Positions 18,075-26,443 are shown, counted from the first letter of the stretch. The stretch is DNA of 42,254 nt from Fibrobacter succinogenes (GCA_902799745.1 CADCBQ010000030.1:1-42254), one strand, 5' to 3'. Made by a program: numbers and translations. The notes: generated by a model not told the origin, from the letters alone.

Positions 18075-19478
18075 TTAAGTTCCCGAGAACTTCGGCATCC
18101 TCAGCAAGTGTGTCATACAAGGAGGCCATTCTTCTTCATAATGGCTTACCAAGATAATTGTCGTTTCTTTCGAAAGCAACTGCAACAAGCTAAAGATTTT
18201 GTCGCGGTATTCACCCTTGAGGCCTTGAGTCGGCTCGTCAAGCAAAAGCACCTTGGGCGGGCGGATTGCCGCGCGCGCCATCAGCACTACGCGCTTGTCG
18301 ATTGGCGACAGATCGCGGTAGCGGGCGTTCACATCTTCAAAGCCAAGATAGTTCAGCCATTCCTTTGCCTTTGCGCGTTCTTCCCAAGTGGTATTGTCGG
18401 CTTTGCAAAGGTTTGCAGTAAAACCCGTGCACAATACTTCGGACAAGCTGAGGTCTTCGCGGTACTGGAGAGCGAGTTCCGGCGAAAAGAATCCGAGTTT
18501 TGCCTTATGGTCCCAAATGTTCAGGCCATGGCCCGGGCGTTCGCCCAAAAGGGTAATCTCATTGTTGTAAATCTGCGGGTGGTCTGCGGTAAGCATGCCA
18601 AGCAGCGTACTCTTGCCTGCACCATTTTCGCCCATGACAGCCCAATGTTCACCCTTGCGAACAGTCCAGTTCAGATTCTTGAGCACATCGGTTTCACCAA
18701 AGCGAACATTTACGTTCTTGAGTTCAAAGAGGATTTCCGAAGAGGTTTGAGCAGTGGGGTCGCTCGCTAGCTCGCTTTGAGGTTTGAGCGAAACTATCTC
18801 GTAACCCTTCAATTCCTTCTTGGAGTACTTGGGAGCAGCGATTTCTTGCGGGAGTTCGCCTACATACGGAGTAAAGGTTTTGTTGGCGTAAACAAACGCC
18901 GGAATTTCAGGTAGCAGTTCATCTTCGCGGGCAAGGCGCACTGCAACCTTCAAACCATCGCGTTTTGAAAGCTGAACCACGCTGGCAGCCAAGTGCCTGC
19001 GGTATTCAGGATCGAGGCCTCCAAACAAATCGTTAAAGTAAACCCACTCGGGCTTTTCCATCCACATGCGGGCAAGCAATACACGGCGCAGTTCCCCGTT
19101 CGAAAGACTTAAAAGCTTACGTTCCAGGACTTCGTCGGTCAAATCCGCAATCTTCAATGCCTCTTCCAATTTATCGGGGTCGGTTTCGGGCCACGCCATA
19201 TCGTCGATATAGCGGTCGGTCTGCAAAAAGAATTTCTTTTTCAAGAGCAAGTGACGTACCAGCGGGGCTTCTTCGTCGTGCAGGCTAATAAAGCGCTGCT
19301 GAAAGAACGGCGCGAGCGCATGCTGAATCTTACGTTGCATTGCCTCCGACATGGTGGAGACATTTTCTTGCTGATTCAAAAAATGGGTAATGACCCTGTC
19401 AAGATCTTCGCCCTCGGTGCTGAAAATCTGCACCTGCGGGAACATTTCAATCAGAGCCTCAAAACGCTTGAATTCCAT
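18075..19478 (-). CDS. Tandem ABC ATPase with only one complete ATP site (ModF-like)
   Basis: This 467-residue soluble protein has two ABC domains and no membrane segment. Domain 1 (about 1-190) has a good signature, LSLSNGELRR (125-129), but no Walker A loop and a Walker B without Asp-Glu (VYFNDLFGG). Domain 2 (about 250-460) has Walker A GENGAGKST, Walker B VLLLDEP and the switch His in VSHYEEE, but a ruined signature, LSPID (390-394). In an ABC dimer each ATP site joins Walker A/B of one half to the signature of the other, so one complete and one dead site are predicted. The layout resembles ModF/PhrA. The linker (about 229-243) is encoded by a dispersed repeat. ATG 19478 lies seven bases after a -10-like box. 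Confidence 0.8.
   Translation of the reverse strand: MEFKRFEALIEMFPQVQIFSTEGEDLDRVITHFLNQQENVSTMSEAMQRKIQHALAPFFQQRFISLHDEEAPLVRHLLLKKKFFLQTDRYIDDMAWPETDPDKLEEALKIADLTDEVLERKLLSLSNGELRRVLLARMWMEKPEWVYFNDLFGGLDPEYRRHLAASVVQLSKRDGLKVAVRLAREDELLPEIPAFVYANKTFTPYVGELPQEIAAPKYSKKELKGYEIVSLKPQSELASDPTAQTSSEILFELKNVNVRFGETDVLKNLNWTVRKGEHWAVMGENGAGKSTLLGMLTADHPQIYNNEITLLGERPGHGLNIWDHKAKLGFFSPELALQYREDLSLSEVLCTGFTANLCKADNTTWEERAKAKEWLNYLGFEDVNARYRDLSPIDKRVVLMARAAIRPPKVLLLDEPTQGLKGEYRDKIFSLLQLLSKETTIILVSHYEEEWPPCMTHLLRMPKFSGT
18746..18788. repeat. Dispersed 43-bp repeat, copy inside the ABC gene
   Basis: It matches the intergenic copy at 17213-17255 at 37 of 43 positions. Here it is read in frame in the linker between the two ABC domains, giving LKPQSELASDPTAQ. 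Confidence 0.75.
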
Positions 19479-19485
19479 GTGCCCA

Positions 19486-19491
19486 AATTTA
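19486..19491 (-). promoter_or_regulatory. -10-like box next to the ABC ATPase start
   Basis: On the minus strand CTAAATTTGGGCAC is followed by ATG. Seven bases lie between TAAATT and the start, and there is no ribosome binding site. Confidence 0.4.
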
Positions 19492-19513
19492 GAAAAAAAG
19501 GTCGCTTCATAAA

Positions 19514-19556
19514 AACAAAAAATCTCCTGCCGCATTTGCGGTAGGAGATTTTTTTG
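19514..19556 (-). terminator. Intrinsic terminator of the esterase gene
   Basis: A 14-bp stem with one wobble (AAATCTCCT-G-CCGC paired with its complement) has a 4-base loop and T runs on both sides. It lies 19 bases after the esterase stop and before the ABC gene promoter. It would also work on the plus strand. Confidence 0.88.
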
Positions 19557-19574
19557 GATGTGTTATAGGAAACG

Positions 19575-21005
19575 TTAGAACTTGCTGAAGAAATCCCATG
19601 TGGCCTGCGGAACCCAGGATTTATTCTGCCCCGGATCCTTGTGGTCCCAAATATGGCCGCCATTCTGCGTACACCAGCGAACCGGGAAACGTTCTTCAAC
19701 CGTGGTATAGTCGTAGCACACGTGCGGACCGCTGCCGCCATATTCCTGAGCCTTTTCATTCTTGGCCTTGCCGCCTTCGGAGTTGAGCGTCAAGATGATA
19801 TCGCGAGCGGCGCGACCCATCTGCGGAGTGCAAAGATTGTCCTGCAGGCCGAGCACACCCATCCAACCCACGCCCTTATTCTGACGCTGCGGGAGCCAGA
19901 TGTTACGTTCGGCGGTTTCATACACGGCTACAGCGCGGAGCACATCCTGGTGGTTCCAAGAGAGACCGTTGCTGAACATGGAGCCGTAGCTAAAGCCTGT
20001 AGAGAACACACGGCTAGAGTCGATGCAAAGGTTGCTCTGCAAATCGGCCAAAAGTTCATCGAAGAGCAAGTAGTCATCCTGACCCCACGGGGCCTGGTTT
20101 CCGTTACCTTCAGGAGCGACAAAGATTGCCGTCTTCTGGGTATCAAGCGGTTTCAAACCATAGTAGCCTTCTTGCTGCACACCACCGGCCCAGCCGCCCA
20201 TGCAGTGCATGCCGAATATGAGCTTGTACGGTTTCTTGTTGTCGTAATTGTCAGGAATGTCGATACGGATGGTGCGCTTGCCCTTGCTCCACTGGAATTC
20301 GTAGCTGCCGGACTTGACGCGATTCCAGGTCTTGCCGCAACCACGCGTAGGCACCGGATCGTTCTTGAGACCCCAACCATAAGCATACTGCGGTTCCTGC
20401 TTTTTCTTCTTGAGCGTGAGAGCCAAATTCGTATCGAGATTGGAGAGCACAACCGAAAGCGTATCAAAGCCATCGGCAATGACTTCCAAATTGTCATTCG
20501 TATTAAGCCTCTTCAAAGCGGATTCTACACTTGCAGATTTACCGCTAAAGGAAACGCCATAATTACCCTGAGAGGTAAAGCGGATATTACGCTGGGCAGA
20601 GCCGATTTTCACATGTGCATAATAGGCTCCCTGAGCCTTGACACATGCCTGCAAATCAAGACTTCCGGAACCATAAAGGGTTTCGCTCAGCAGGCGGTTT
20701 CCCATCATGTCGAAAATTTGAACTTGCACCGGTTCGCTTGAACGCTGCGAGAAAGAGAGAACGCCGTTGTTTACACTAATGTAACCCGGCAATACTCTCC
20801 CCATAATAGAGGATGTCTCTTTATGGAAGGAGAATTCTCCCTTATCATCGGTGGTTGTCGAAAGGCCATTTTTGACCAGTGAAACAGACGCGCCGCTAAC
20901 GGCCGCACCCTGTTCATCGCTCACTTTGCCCGACAGCGTAAAGGCACTAGCCGATACAGCCATTGCGCAAATAAGAGCAAGAGATTCCCAAACACTATTT
21001 TTCAT
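19575..21005 (-). CDS. Secreted CE1-type esterase with internal sorting-like domain
   Basis: This 476-residue secreted enzyme probably removes feruloyl or acetyl groups from xylan. A signal peptide (cleavage after ASA, about residue 21) is followed by a carboxypeptidase-regulatory-like domain (FTLSGKVSDEQGAAVSGASV, 22-66). Next is a sorting-like beta domain (about 90-150) with VQIFDMMGNRLL and GAYYAHVKIG. The catalytic domain (about 220-476) has the nucleophile in GFSYGS (Ser339), LGLQDNLCTP as a likely acid region, and a histidine in QNGGHIWDH near 451. HCMGGWAGG fits the oxyanion region. The ATG has AAGGAG. In this family the sorting-like domain is normally at the C-terminus, as in the GH5 genes here. 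The exact substrate is not determinable. Confidence 0.82.
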   Translation of the reverse strand: MKNSVWESLALICAMAVSASAFTLSGKVSDEQGAAVSGASVSLVKNGLSTTTDDKGEFSFHKETSSIMGRVLPGYISVNNGVLSFSQRSSEPVQVQIFDMMGNRLLSETLYGSGSLDLQACVKAQGAYYAHVKIGSAQRNIRFTSQGNYGVSFSGKSASVESALKRLNTNDNLEVIADGFDTLSVVLSNLDTNLALTLKKKKQEPQYAYGWGLKNDPVPTRGCGKTWNRVKSGSYEFQWSKGKRTIRIDIPDNYDNKKPYKLIFGMHCMGGWAGGVQQEGYYGLKPLDTQKTAIFVAPEGNGNQAPWGQDDYLLFDELLADLQSNLCIDSSRVFSTGFSYGSMFSNGLSWNHQDVLRAVAVYETAERNIWLPQRQNKGVGWMGVLGLQDNLCTPQMGRAARDIILTLNSEGGKAKNEKAQEYGGSGPHVCYDYTTVEERFPVRWCTQNGGHIWDHKDPGQNKSWVPQATWDFFSKF

Positions 21006-21139
21006 AGCACGCTCCTTATATTGCTAATAAGGAAAATAAACTCAAAAACAAGCTAAAGCTCACGCCGGTTCGGGATTACCTTGGACAAAAAGTCCAAAAG
21101 AGGTTTATGGATTTTTACAGCAACGGCGTTTTTAAGTCT

Positions 21140-21160
21140 TTTTAAGGACAGCCCTTAAAA
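21140..21160. promoter_or_regulatory. Perfect hairpin in the esterase/porin intergenic region
   Basis: TTTTAAGG and CCTTAAAA pair around a 5-base loop. The divergent 212-base region also holds a plus-strand -10 candidate, TATACT, near 21,174. The hairpin may be an operator; it has no terminator T run. Confidence 0.35.
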
Positions 21161-21217
21161 GAACAGGGCGGATTATACTATTTTATTACTTAGAGAACAT
21201 TAAATTTTGGAGAAAAT

Positions 21218-22153
21218 ATGAAAAAGCTTTGGACGATTCTTGCCAGCTCACTCATGCTCGCATCTGTCTCTTTCGCACAGGACGACTTTGATTCTGAATA
21301 CTACGACCAGGCTGAAGAACAGGTAGCCGAACAACCTGAAGAACAACCCGCCGACCAGGAACAGGCTAGCGAACAGGCAGAAGAACCGGCTGAACAAACC
21401 GCCGATGCAGAAGAAGCTCCCAGCGCTCCGGCTCCCGCCCAATACCAGGCTCAGACCAATGTCCAGGAACCCGAACAGGCTAACGTCCAGAACGACGACT
21501 ACGCCCAAGAAGGCGCATCCCGTCAGCAAAGCAGCTTTGGCGTCGGTGTAAGATTCGCATTTGACTACGCAAGAATGTACGGATTCAAGGAAGACCTTGA
21601 AAACGACAGCGATATCGACGGAACTCCGTCGGGCTTCGGCTACGAAGGCGGTCTCATGTTCCGCATCCAGATGATTCCGAACCTCTATTTTGCCCCCGAA
21701 GCAAACTTCGCTTATGTCAGCACGAGCCACAAGTTCAGAGAACACAAGCGTAAGTACAACAGCATGGATCTTGAAATTCCCCTGCTGATGCGTGGCGTGG
21801 TCGCCGACAAGTTTTACGTGACAGGCGGTGCGCAGTTCAACTTCACCTTGAGCAGCAAGGTCGACATCGAAGACATCGAGAACAGGACCTTGGATATCGT
21901 CGCCACGTCTCCTGAAGGTTTCGACCAGGCTACGTTTGGCTTCGGCATTGTCGCTGGCGCAGGATTCAACATTGTCCAGGGACTCTTTATCGATTTGCGC
22001 TACTATATGGGCATTACGGAACTGTACCCCGACGTGATTACTCCTGAAGACGTCGAAAACTTAAGCGAAGCCAAGGGCAACTTCTCCCAGATCGACATGG
22101 CCGGCGCCAGGATGATGAAGTTCAAGATCGGTCTTAGCTACTGGTTCATATAG
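21218..22153 (+). CDS. Outer-membrane beta-barrel protein with long acidic linker
   Basis: This 311-residue protein has a signal peptide (MKKLWTILASSLMLASVSFA). A low-complexity Glu/Gln/Ala/Pro segment follows (about 25-100, with repeated EQxxEQ and EEPAEQ), then a barrel of about 200 residues of the PorT/OmpA-like type. Barrel strands include FGVGVRFAFDYARMYGF, GYEGGLMFRIQMIPNLYFAPEA, FYVTGGAQFNFTLSSKV and the C-terminal KFKIGLSYWFI with terminal aromatic and Ile. It should sit in the outer membrane with the acidic linker in the periplasm or at the surface. TGGAGA precedes the ATG. No specific function is recognisable. Confidence 0.75.
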   Translation: MKKLWTILASSLMLASVSFAQDDFDSEYYDQAEEQVAEQPEEQPADQEQASEQAEEPAEQTADAEEAPSAPAPAQYQAQTNVQEPEQANVQNDDYAQEGASRQQSSFGVGVRFAFDYARMYGFKEDLENDSDIDGTPSGFGYEGGLMFRIQMIPNLYFAPEANFAYVSTSHKFREHKRKYNSMDLEIPLLMRGVVADKFYVTGGAQFNFTLSSKVDIEDIENRTLDIVATSPEGFDQATFGFGIVAGAGFNIVQGLFIDLRYYMGITELYPDVITPEDVENLSEAKGNFSQIDMAGARMMKFKIGLSYWFI

Positions 22154-22173
22154 TACAACAAAAAAATAGCGAC

Positions 22174-23811
22174 ATGAAATTTCTTTCAGGTCTTTCTTAC
22201 CAAAAGTGCGCCCCAGTCGTCACGGCAGAGGCGATGCGTTTCTTGGACGGCGACACTAAGAGAAGCCGAGTTTCTTCGGCAGGTCCCGCATTCTTGGAAA
22301 CTCATTCAGATATAGAAGCTCTTGGCATCGATGAATTCGCAACCCCGATAGACGCCGGCTACGGCCTAATGAAATTGGCCGGACAAAAGCTCTTTGAAAA
22401 AGCGATCGCCATGCTCGGCGAAAACCGAGAAGGCAAAGCAGTTGCCGTCTTTGTCGGTGGCGGTAACAACGGCGGCGACGGTCTTGTTCTTGCAAGACTT
22501 CTGATTGAAGCAAACATCCCCTGCACGGTCTACTCGCTTGCAAAGCCAGAAACCTTCAAGAACGAAGCGGCTTACGCTTTTCAAGATTTTACCGACAATG
22601 GCGGAAAGCTCGTCGTCATAAACGACCTGCCCGTTCACGACCCCAAATTTGCACTTGCCGTTGACTGCATGCTCGGCAATGGAGCCTCCGGTGAACTGCG
22701 CCCGGCTTTTGCACGAGTGGTAATCGCCCTCAACGAATGGAACATTCCGATTCTTGCAGCCGATGCGCCCACCGGCTTCGATTCTTCGGAACACCGTTGT
22801 GGAGAAAACTGCGTCCATGCAACTGAAACGGTCGTTTTCGGCCTCCCACGTCTAGACGCCTACACCAACGAAGGCGCTCGCGTTTTCGGCAAGACGACAG
22901 TCGTGCCGCTCGACTATCCTGAAAATCAAATTGACAAAGTCGTATCAGGCGTCTACTTCGCTACCGAGGAGATAATCCCAGATTTGCTCCCCGACCGCGA
23001 CGAGTTTGGCGACAAGCGCAGCCAAGGTACCGCAATGATAATCGCCGGTTCCGGCAACATGACCGGTGCGGCAGCCCTTTGCACCAAGGCATGTCTCCGC
23101 AGCGGCGCAGGACTTGTCACGACAGCGACTCCGAAGGCTCTGCTCCCGGCGTTGCAATCAAAACTCGACGAGCCCGTATTCTACGGAATCGGCGACAGCT
23201 CCACCGACAAGCTTTCGATTATGCACCTGATGCAGTTGCAAGATATCGCAACGCACCAGAACGCCATCGCAATCGGTCCTGGTCTTGGAACCGACACCGA
23301 AACGCAAGATGCAGTCCGTATGTTCTTGACCGGATTACAGATTCCTGTCGTAGTCGATGCCGACGCTATTAACGCCTGCGGTTCCGCGTTTTTCTGCATG
23401 GAAGGCGGCCCGACCAACGCCATTATCACGCCGCACAAGCGCGAATGGGAACGCAATTTTGGTCCGTTACCGTCTAACGAATGTTTCTATCCGGAATATC
23501 TGCAGCAATTTGCAACGCAATTCAAGATTACAATCGTTCTCAAGGGTTGCCCCACTTACGTGGCGATTCCCGACGGACGCGTGTATGTGATTCCTGCCCG
23601 CAATTCAGGCCTTGCCAAAGGCGGCGCAGGCGATGTGCTCACAGGCATTATCACCGCACTCCTTGCACAAGGTTTGCCGAATGCAGAAGCAGCCGTACTC
23701 GGTGTACTCCTGCACCAGAAAGCAGGCCGCTTGACCCGCGAAAAAATGGGAGCATTTGGCATGCTCCCGACGGATGTAATTGAGATGTTGCCCGCTGCGT
23801 TCGGCTGCTAG
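22174..23811 (+). CDS. nnr: Bifunctional NAD(P)H-hydrate repair enzyme (epimerase and dehydratase)
   Basis: This 545-residue enzyme repairs damaged NADH and NADPH. The N-terminal NnrE epimerase (YjeF_N, about 15-250) has VGGGNNGGDGLVLARLL, ALAVDCMLGNGASGE and DAPTGFDSS. The C-terminal NnrD ADP/ATP-dependent dehydratase (about 270-545) has IIAGSGNMTGAAALCTKA, GPGLGTDTET, VVDADAIN, ITPHKREWERNFG and KGGAGDVLTGII. An insert of about 30 residues (TKRSRVSSAGPAFLETHS and onward) separates the initial AEAMRFLD from the GYGLMKLAG motif, unlike shorter homologues. No clear ribosome binding site is present. The gene follows the porin by 20 bases and may depend on it for transcription. Confidence 0.93.
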   Translation: MKFLSGLSYQKCAPVVTAEAMRFLDGDTKRSRVSSAGPAFLETHSDIEALGIDEFATPIDAGYGLMKLAGQKLFEKAIAMLGENREGKAVAVFVGGGNNGGDGLVLARLLIEANIPCTVYSLAKPETFKNEAAYAFQDFTDNGGKLVVINDLPVHDPKFALAVDCMLGNGASGELRPAFARVVIALNEWNIPILAADAPTGFDSSEHRCGENCVHATETVVFGLPRLDAYTNEGARVFGKTTVVPLDYPENQIDKVVSGVYFATEEIIPDLLPDRDEFGDKRSQGTAMIIAGSGNMTGAAALCTKACLRSGAGLVTTATPKALLPALQSKLDEPVFYGIGDSSTDKLSIMHLMQLQDIATHQNAIAIGPGLGTDTETQDAVRMFLTGLQIPVVVDADAINACGSAFFCMEGGPTNAIITPHKREWERNFGPLPSNECFYPEYLQQFATQFKITIVLKGCPTYVAIPDGRVYVIPARNSGLAKGGAGDVLTGIITALLAQGLPNAEAAVLGVLLHQKAGRLTREKMGAFGMLPTDVIEMLPAAFGC

Positions 23812-23816
23812 GGTTA

Positions 23817-24974
23817 CTAAACCATCTCGGCCACGAGTTTGTCCAGCGCCGCTTCGGATTCGGCGCTGAGCGTAGACTTCACCGTTACCACCGTTTCAGC
23901 GAGCGTCACGTTCTTGAGCGTGGCGAGGATTTCGGTCATCTTCTTGGCGGCCATCGGAGCCCAAGTTCCGTTTTCGACAACACCCACCTTGCGGTTGCTG
24001 TAATTCTTTGCCTTCAAGTGATTGAGGAAATCTTCCATCACCGGGAAGAGGCCTGCGTCATAAGTAGGAGCGGCCACCACCATGCGGTCGTAACGGAAGG
24101 CATCTTCGATGACTTCGGCCATGTCACTACGGGCAAGGTCAGAGACCACGACCTTTTCGACACCGGCAGCGGTCAACTTTTCGGCAAGCTTTTCAGCAGC
24201 CTTCTTGGTTCCACCATAAATCGAAGCGAATGCCACGAGTACGCCCTTGTCTTCGGGAGCGTAGCTGCTCCAAGTGTTGTACTTGTCGATGTAGTAGCCG
24301 AGGTTTTCAGTGAGCACGGGGCCATGCAGCGGGCAAATCGTCTTGATGTCGAGCGCAGCAGCCTTCTTGAGCACCGCCTGCACCTGGTTGCCGTACTTAC
24401 CCACGATATTGAAGTAGTAGCGACGAGCTTCGCATGCCCAGTCATCCGGGTCGGCGTCGTACACGCCAAACTTGCCGAATGCATCGGCCGCAAACAAGAC
24501 CTTTTCGCTCTGTTCGTAACTGAACAAGACTTCGGGCCAGTGCACCATCGGGGCTCCGATAAACTGCAAGGTGTGCGCCCCGAGCGAAAGCGTATCGCCT
24601 TCCTTCACGGTCTGCTTCTTGACAGATTCAGGGAGCGTCATGAACTGCGGCAAGAGCGCAAAAGCCTTCGCCGAAGAAACGAGCGTTGCTTCCGGGTACT
24701 TCGCAACAAAATCAGCAATGCCGCCGGCATGGTCCGGTTCCAGGTGGTGAATCACCAAGTAATCCGGTTTGCGGCCAGCGAGAGCAGCTTCCAAATTGGC
24801 AAGCCACTCGCCCACCTTGTGCGCATCGACCGTATCCGTCACGGCAATCTTTTCGTCTACAATCACATAGGAATTGTACGCCATGCCCTCGGGCACCACA
24901 TACTGACCTTCGAACAAATCGATGTCGCGATCATCGACTCCGATATACTTGATGTTGTCGCTAAAGTTCTTCAT
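23817..24974 (-). CDS. Flavodiiron protein (A-type flavoprotein)
   Basis: This 385-residue enzyme reduces O2 to water and/or NO to N2O and so protects anaerobes. The metallo-beta-lactamase-like domain has the diiron ligands in HHLEPDHAGG (His77, Glu79, Asp81, His82), MVHWPE, FAADAFG and CPLHGP, all intact. The flavodoxin domain (about 245-385) begins VLVAFASIYGGTKKAAEKLA and includes APTYDAGLFPVMEDFL. There is no rubredoxin extension, so a separate electron donor is needed. AGGAG precedes the ATG. It converges with nnr, with only five bases between. Oxygen scavenging suits a strict anaerobe such as Fibrobacter. Confidence 0.94.
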   Translation of the reverse strand: MKNFSDNIKYIGVDDRDIDLFEGQYVVPEGMAYNSYVIVDEKIAVTDTVDAHKVGEWLANLEAALAGRKPDYLVIHHLEPDHAGGIADFVAKYPEATLVSSAKAFALLPQFMTLPESVKKQTVKEGDTLSLGAHTLQFIGAPMVHWPEVLFSYEQSEKVLFAADAFGKFGVYDADPDDWACEARRYYFNIVGKYGNQVQAVLKKAAALDIKTICPLHGPVLTENLGYYIDKYNTWSSYAPEDKGVLVAFASIYGGTKKAAEKLAEKLTAAGVEKVVVSDLARSDMAEVIEDAFRYDRMVVAAPTYDAGLFPVMEDFLNHLKAKNYSNRKVGVVENGTWAPMAAKKMTEILATLKNVTLAETVVTVKSTLSAESEAALDKLVAEMV

Positions 24975-25080
24975 AGAGACTCCTAATTTTCTCTTTTAAA
25001 TTTAAAAAACGATAGCAAAACAATTGTAAAAAGAAAAAAATGTTTCAAGAAAATGGCTCCAGACGCCTAAAAAAAGCGTG

Positions 25081-25158
25081 TATAGTATAGACAAGGACCA
25101 AATCCTTGTCGCCTTATGGGAAAACCCACAAGGCCACTCTAAAAACAAGGACACGCTA
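25081..25158 (+). promoter_or_regulatory. Leader of the Rpn gene: two hairpins and a competing anti-Shine-Dalgarno
   Basis: After a -10-like TATAGT (25081-25086) come hairpin 1 (GACAAGGA 25090-25097 with TCCTTGTC 25103-25110) and hairpin 2 (GCCTT-A-TGGG with CCCA-C-AAGGC, 25111-25134). The ribosome binding site ACAAGGA follows at 25145-25151. The right arm of hairpin 1 is exactly complementary to this site too, so the two pairings exclude each other. This is the layout of a translational on/off switch. Confidence 0.6.
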
Positions 25159-26082
25159 ATGTCTGAAAAAGATGCATCCCCAACAAAAAAATTTTCGCAC
25201 GATCCTTACGTCCGCTCGGTGCTGAAGGATCCCGCACGCACGGCGGAACTTCTTCGCCTTGCGTCCAGAAAGAACAACAATCTCGCCCAATTCCTTGCAA
25301 CGGTGAATCTTGATACACTGCAAGAAATTTCCGGGGCATTCAGCGATACGGTCTCCCACGGCGACAGCGATTTGGCATTCACCGTAAAGATTGCAAGCGA
25401 TGAGCCCAAGCAGGCAGAGCTTCTCGTGGGCATCATCGAAGAACACAAGAGCTATCCCGAAGCGGGAATTATCCCTCAGTTGGTCAAGTACTGGTTCCAG
25501 ATTATGGTCCGTAACCAGAAGAACATCCCGACTGTCGCCGTAGTTCTCTACAACGGGAAAGAACCTTGGCATATTGAAAAGGAAGTAATGTTCCCGAATT
25601 ACCCTAAATACTACCACAAGATTGGATTGCCGTTCTTGTTGGAACTCATTGACGTGAGTGATATCTTCGAGGACGAGGAAATCCCTCGGATTTCGCCCAA
25701 GATTGCTCTTGCGCTGGTTGCTTTGAAGTATGTTTTTAATGGGGAGAAACTCAAAAAGCATCTGAAAGCGGCTATGGCAGGACTCAAGTCGCTTCCCCGT
25801 GAAGAAGCCGAGGAGTTTTTATCCCAAACATTTGTATATTTGAAACAGTGGTTCAACGGCGATGCCAAGGAGCAGTTTAAAATGGATTTCAAAAAGTGCA
25901 GCGAAGTTTACGGCTACAAGTCCATCGCCGAAGTCGAAGAAGAAGAACTTGCTGAAAAGATTGCTCAGCGCGACCGAGATTGGATCAAAGCTATGATTAA
26001 TCTTGGTGATTCCAATGAAAAAATCGCAGCAGTTTCCAATTACCCTGAAGAAATTATCCAGAAAATCAGGGAATCTTCGTAA
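25159..26082 (+). CDS. Rpn family nuclease (recombination-promoting, PD-(D/E)XK type)
   Basis: This 308-residue protein is of the Rpn/YhgA-like family, often labelled putative transposase. Family members are endonucleases that promote RecA-independent recombination. The core is visible as [13 protein letters not shown], then [11 protein letters not shown] (metal-binding Asp) and [12 protein letters not shown] (ExxK-like strand), followed by [10 protein letters not shown]. The C-terminal part is helical and charged, ending [13 protein letters not shown]. The ATG at 25159 has AAGGA eight bases upstream; an upstream in-frame extension would run through the hairpin leader. It sits at the left end of the AT-rich defence-like island and has its own strong terminator. 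Confidence 0.8.
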   Translation: MSEKDASPTKKFSHDPYVRSVLKDPARTAELLRLASRKNNNLAQFLATVNLDTLQEISGAFSDTVSHGDSDLAFTVKIASDEPKQAELLVGIIEEHKSYPEAGIIPQLVKYWFQIMVRNQKNIPTVAVVLYNGKEPWHIEKEVMFPNYPKYYHKIGLPFLLELIDVSDIFEDEEIPRISPKIALALVALKYVFNGEKLKKHLKAAMAGLKSLPREEAEEFLSQTFVYLKQWFNGDAKEQFKMDFKKCSEVYGYKSIAEVEEEELAEKIAQRDRDWIKAMINLGDSNEKIAAVSNYPEEIIQKIRESS

Positions 26083-26123
26083 TTTCACCTAACGCTTTTG
26101 TCCATATTTCCCTCATTTTGTCT

Positions 26124-26156
26124 TCCCCGCGTAGGCGGGGATTTCCTTTTTTATTT
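26124..26156 (+). terminator. Intrinsic terminator of the Rpn gene
   Basis: A perfect 7-bp GC-rich stem (TCCCCGC with GCGGGGA) with a GTAG loop is followed by TTTCC and T6. It lies 42 bases after the stop codon. Confidence 0.88.
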
Positions 26157-26181
26157 AAATTGTTGTTGACATAGCCCCGTA

Positions 26182-26376
26182 CCGAATGGTTCGGAGCGAC
26201 CGGAATTTTTGAGATTCGTCTCTTATTCTCTGTCCTGAAATTAGCACTTTCGAACTACACGAGGATAAGACGAACGCTCACGTCCCTATTGGGGCGTGGG
26301 TTGTTTGTGCTTATTGTGTAGAAGGGCGTGCTAACCCACAGGACAGGTAAGTGCTTACGACTCCACGCCTTTTTTT
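26182..26376 (+). ncRNA. Structured RNA upstream of the restriction-modification genes (unidentified)
   Basis: This stretch has no coding potential. It folds as a long rod: 26230-26237 with 26339-26346 (8 bp), 26241-26247 with 26328-26334 (7), 26255-26260 with 26316-26321 (6), 26265-26275 with 26303-26314 (11, one bulge) and 26277-26286 with 26291-26300 (10) around a TATT loop. A T7 run ends it at 26370-26376. A second fold pairs 26322-26330 with 26364-26372 and breaks the rod base, giving a terminator with a T run. It could be an attenuating leader of the R-M operon or an independent 6S-like RNA. It does not match tmRNA, RNase P or SRP RNA by eye. Confidence 0.6.
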
Positions 26377-26443
26377 ATTTCGAAAAAGACTTGGACCTTA
26401 CTTTTGAATAATGACGGAGCTCGTTATAAAGGATACCGTCATG

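Noticed and set aside
26182..26376. tmRNA, RNase P RNA or SRP RNA
   Set aside because: There is no GGTTCGA-type T arm or CCA end for tmRNA, no RNase P core motif and no SRP Alu or apical signature. It is kept only as an unidentified structured RNA.
26411..26443. ATG at 26411 as start of the R-M subunit
   Set aside because: It has no ribosome binding site. ATG 26444 has AAGGA at proper spacing and begins the usual helical N-terminus.
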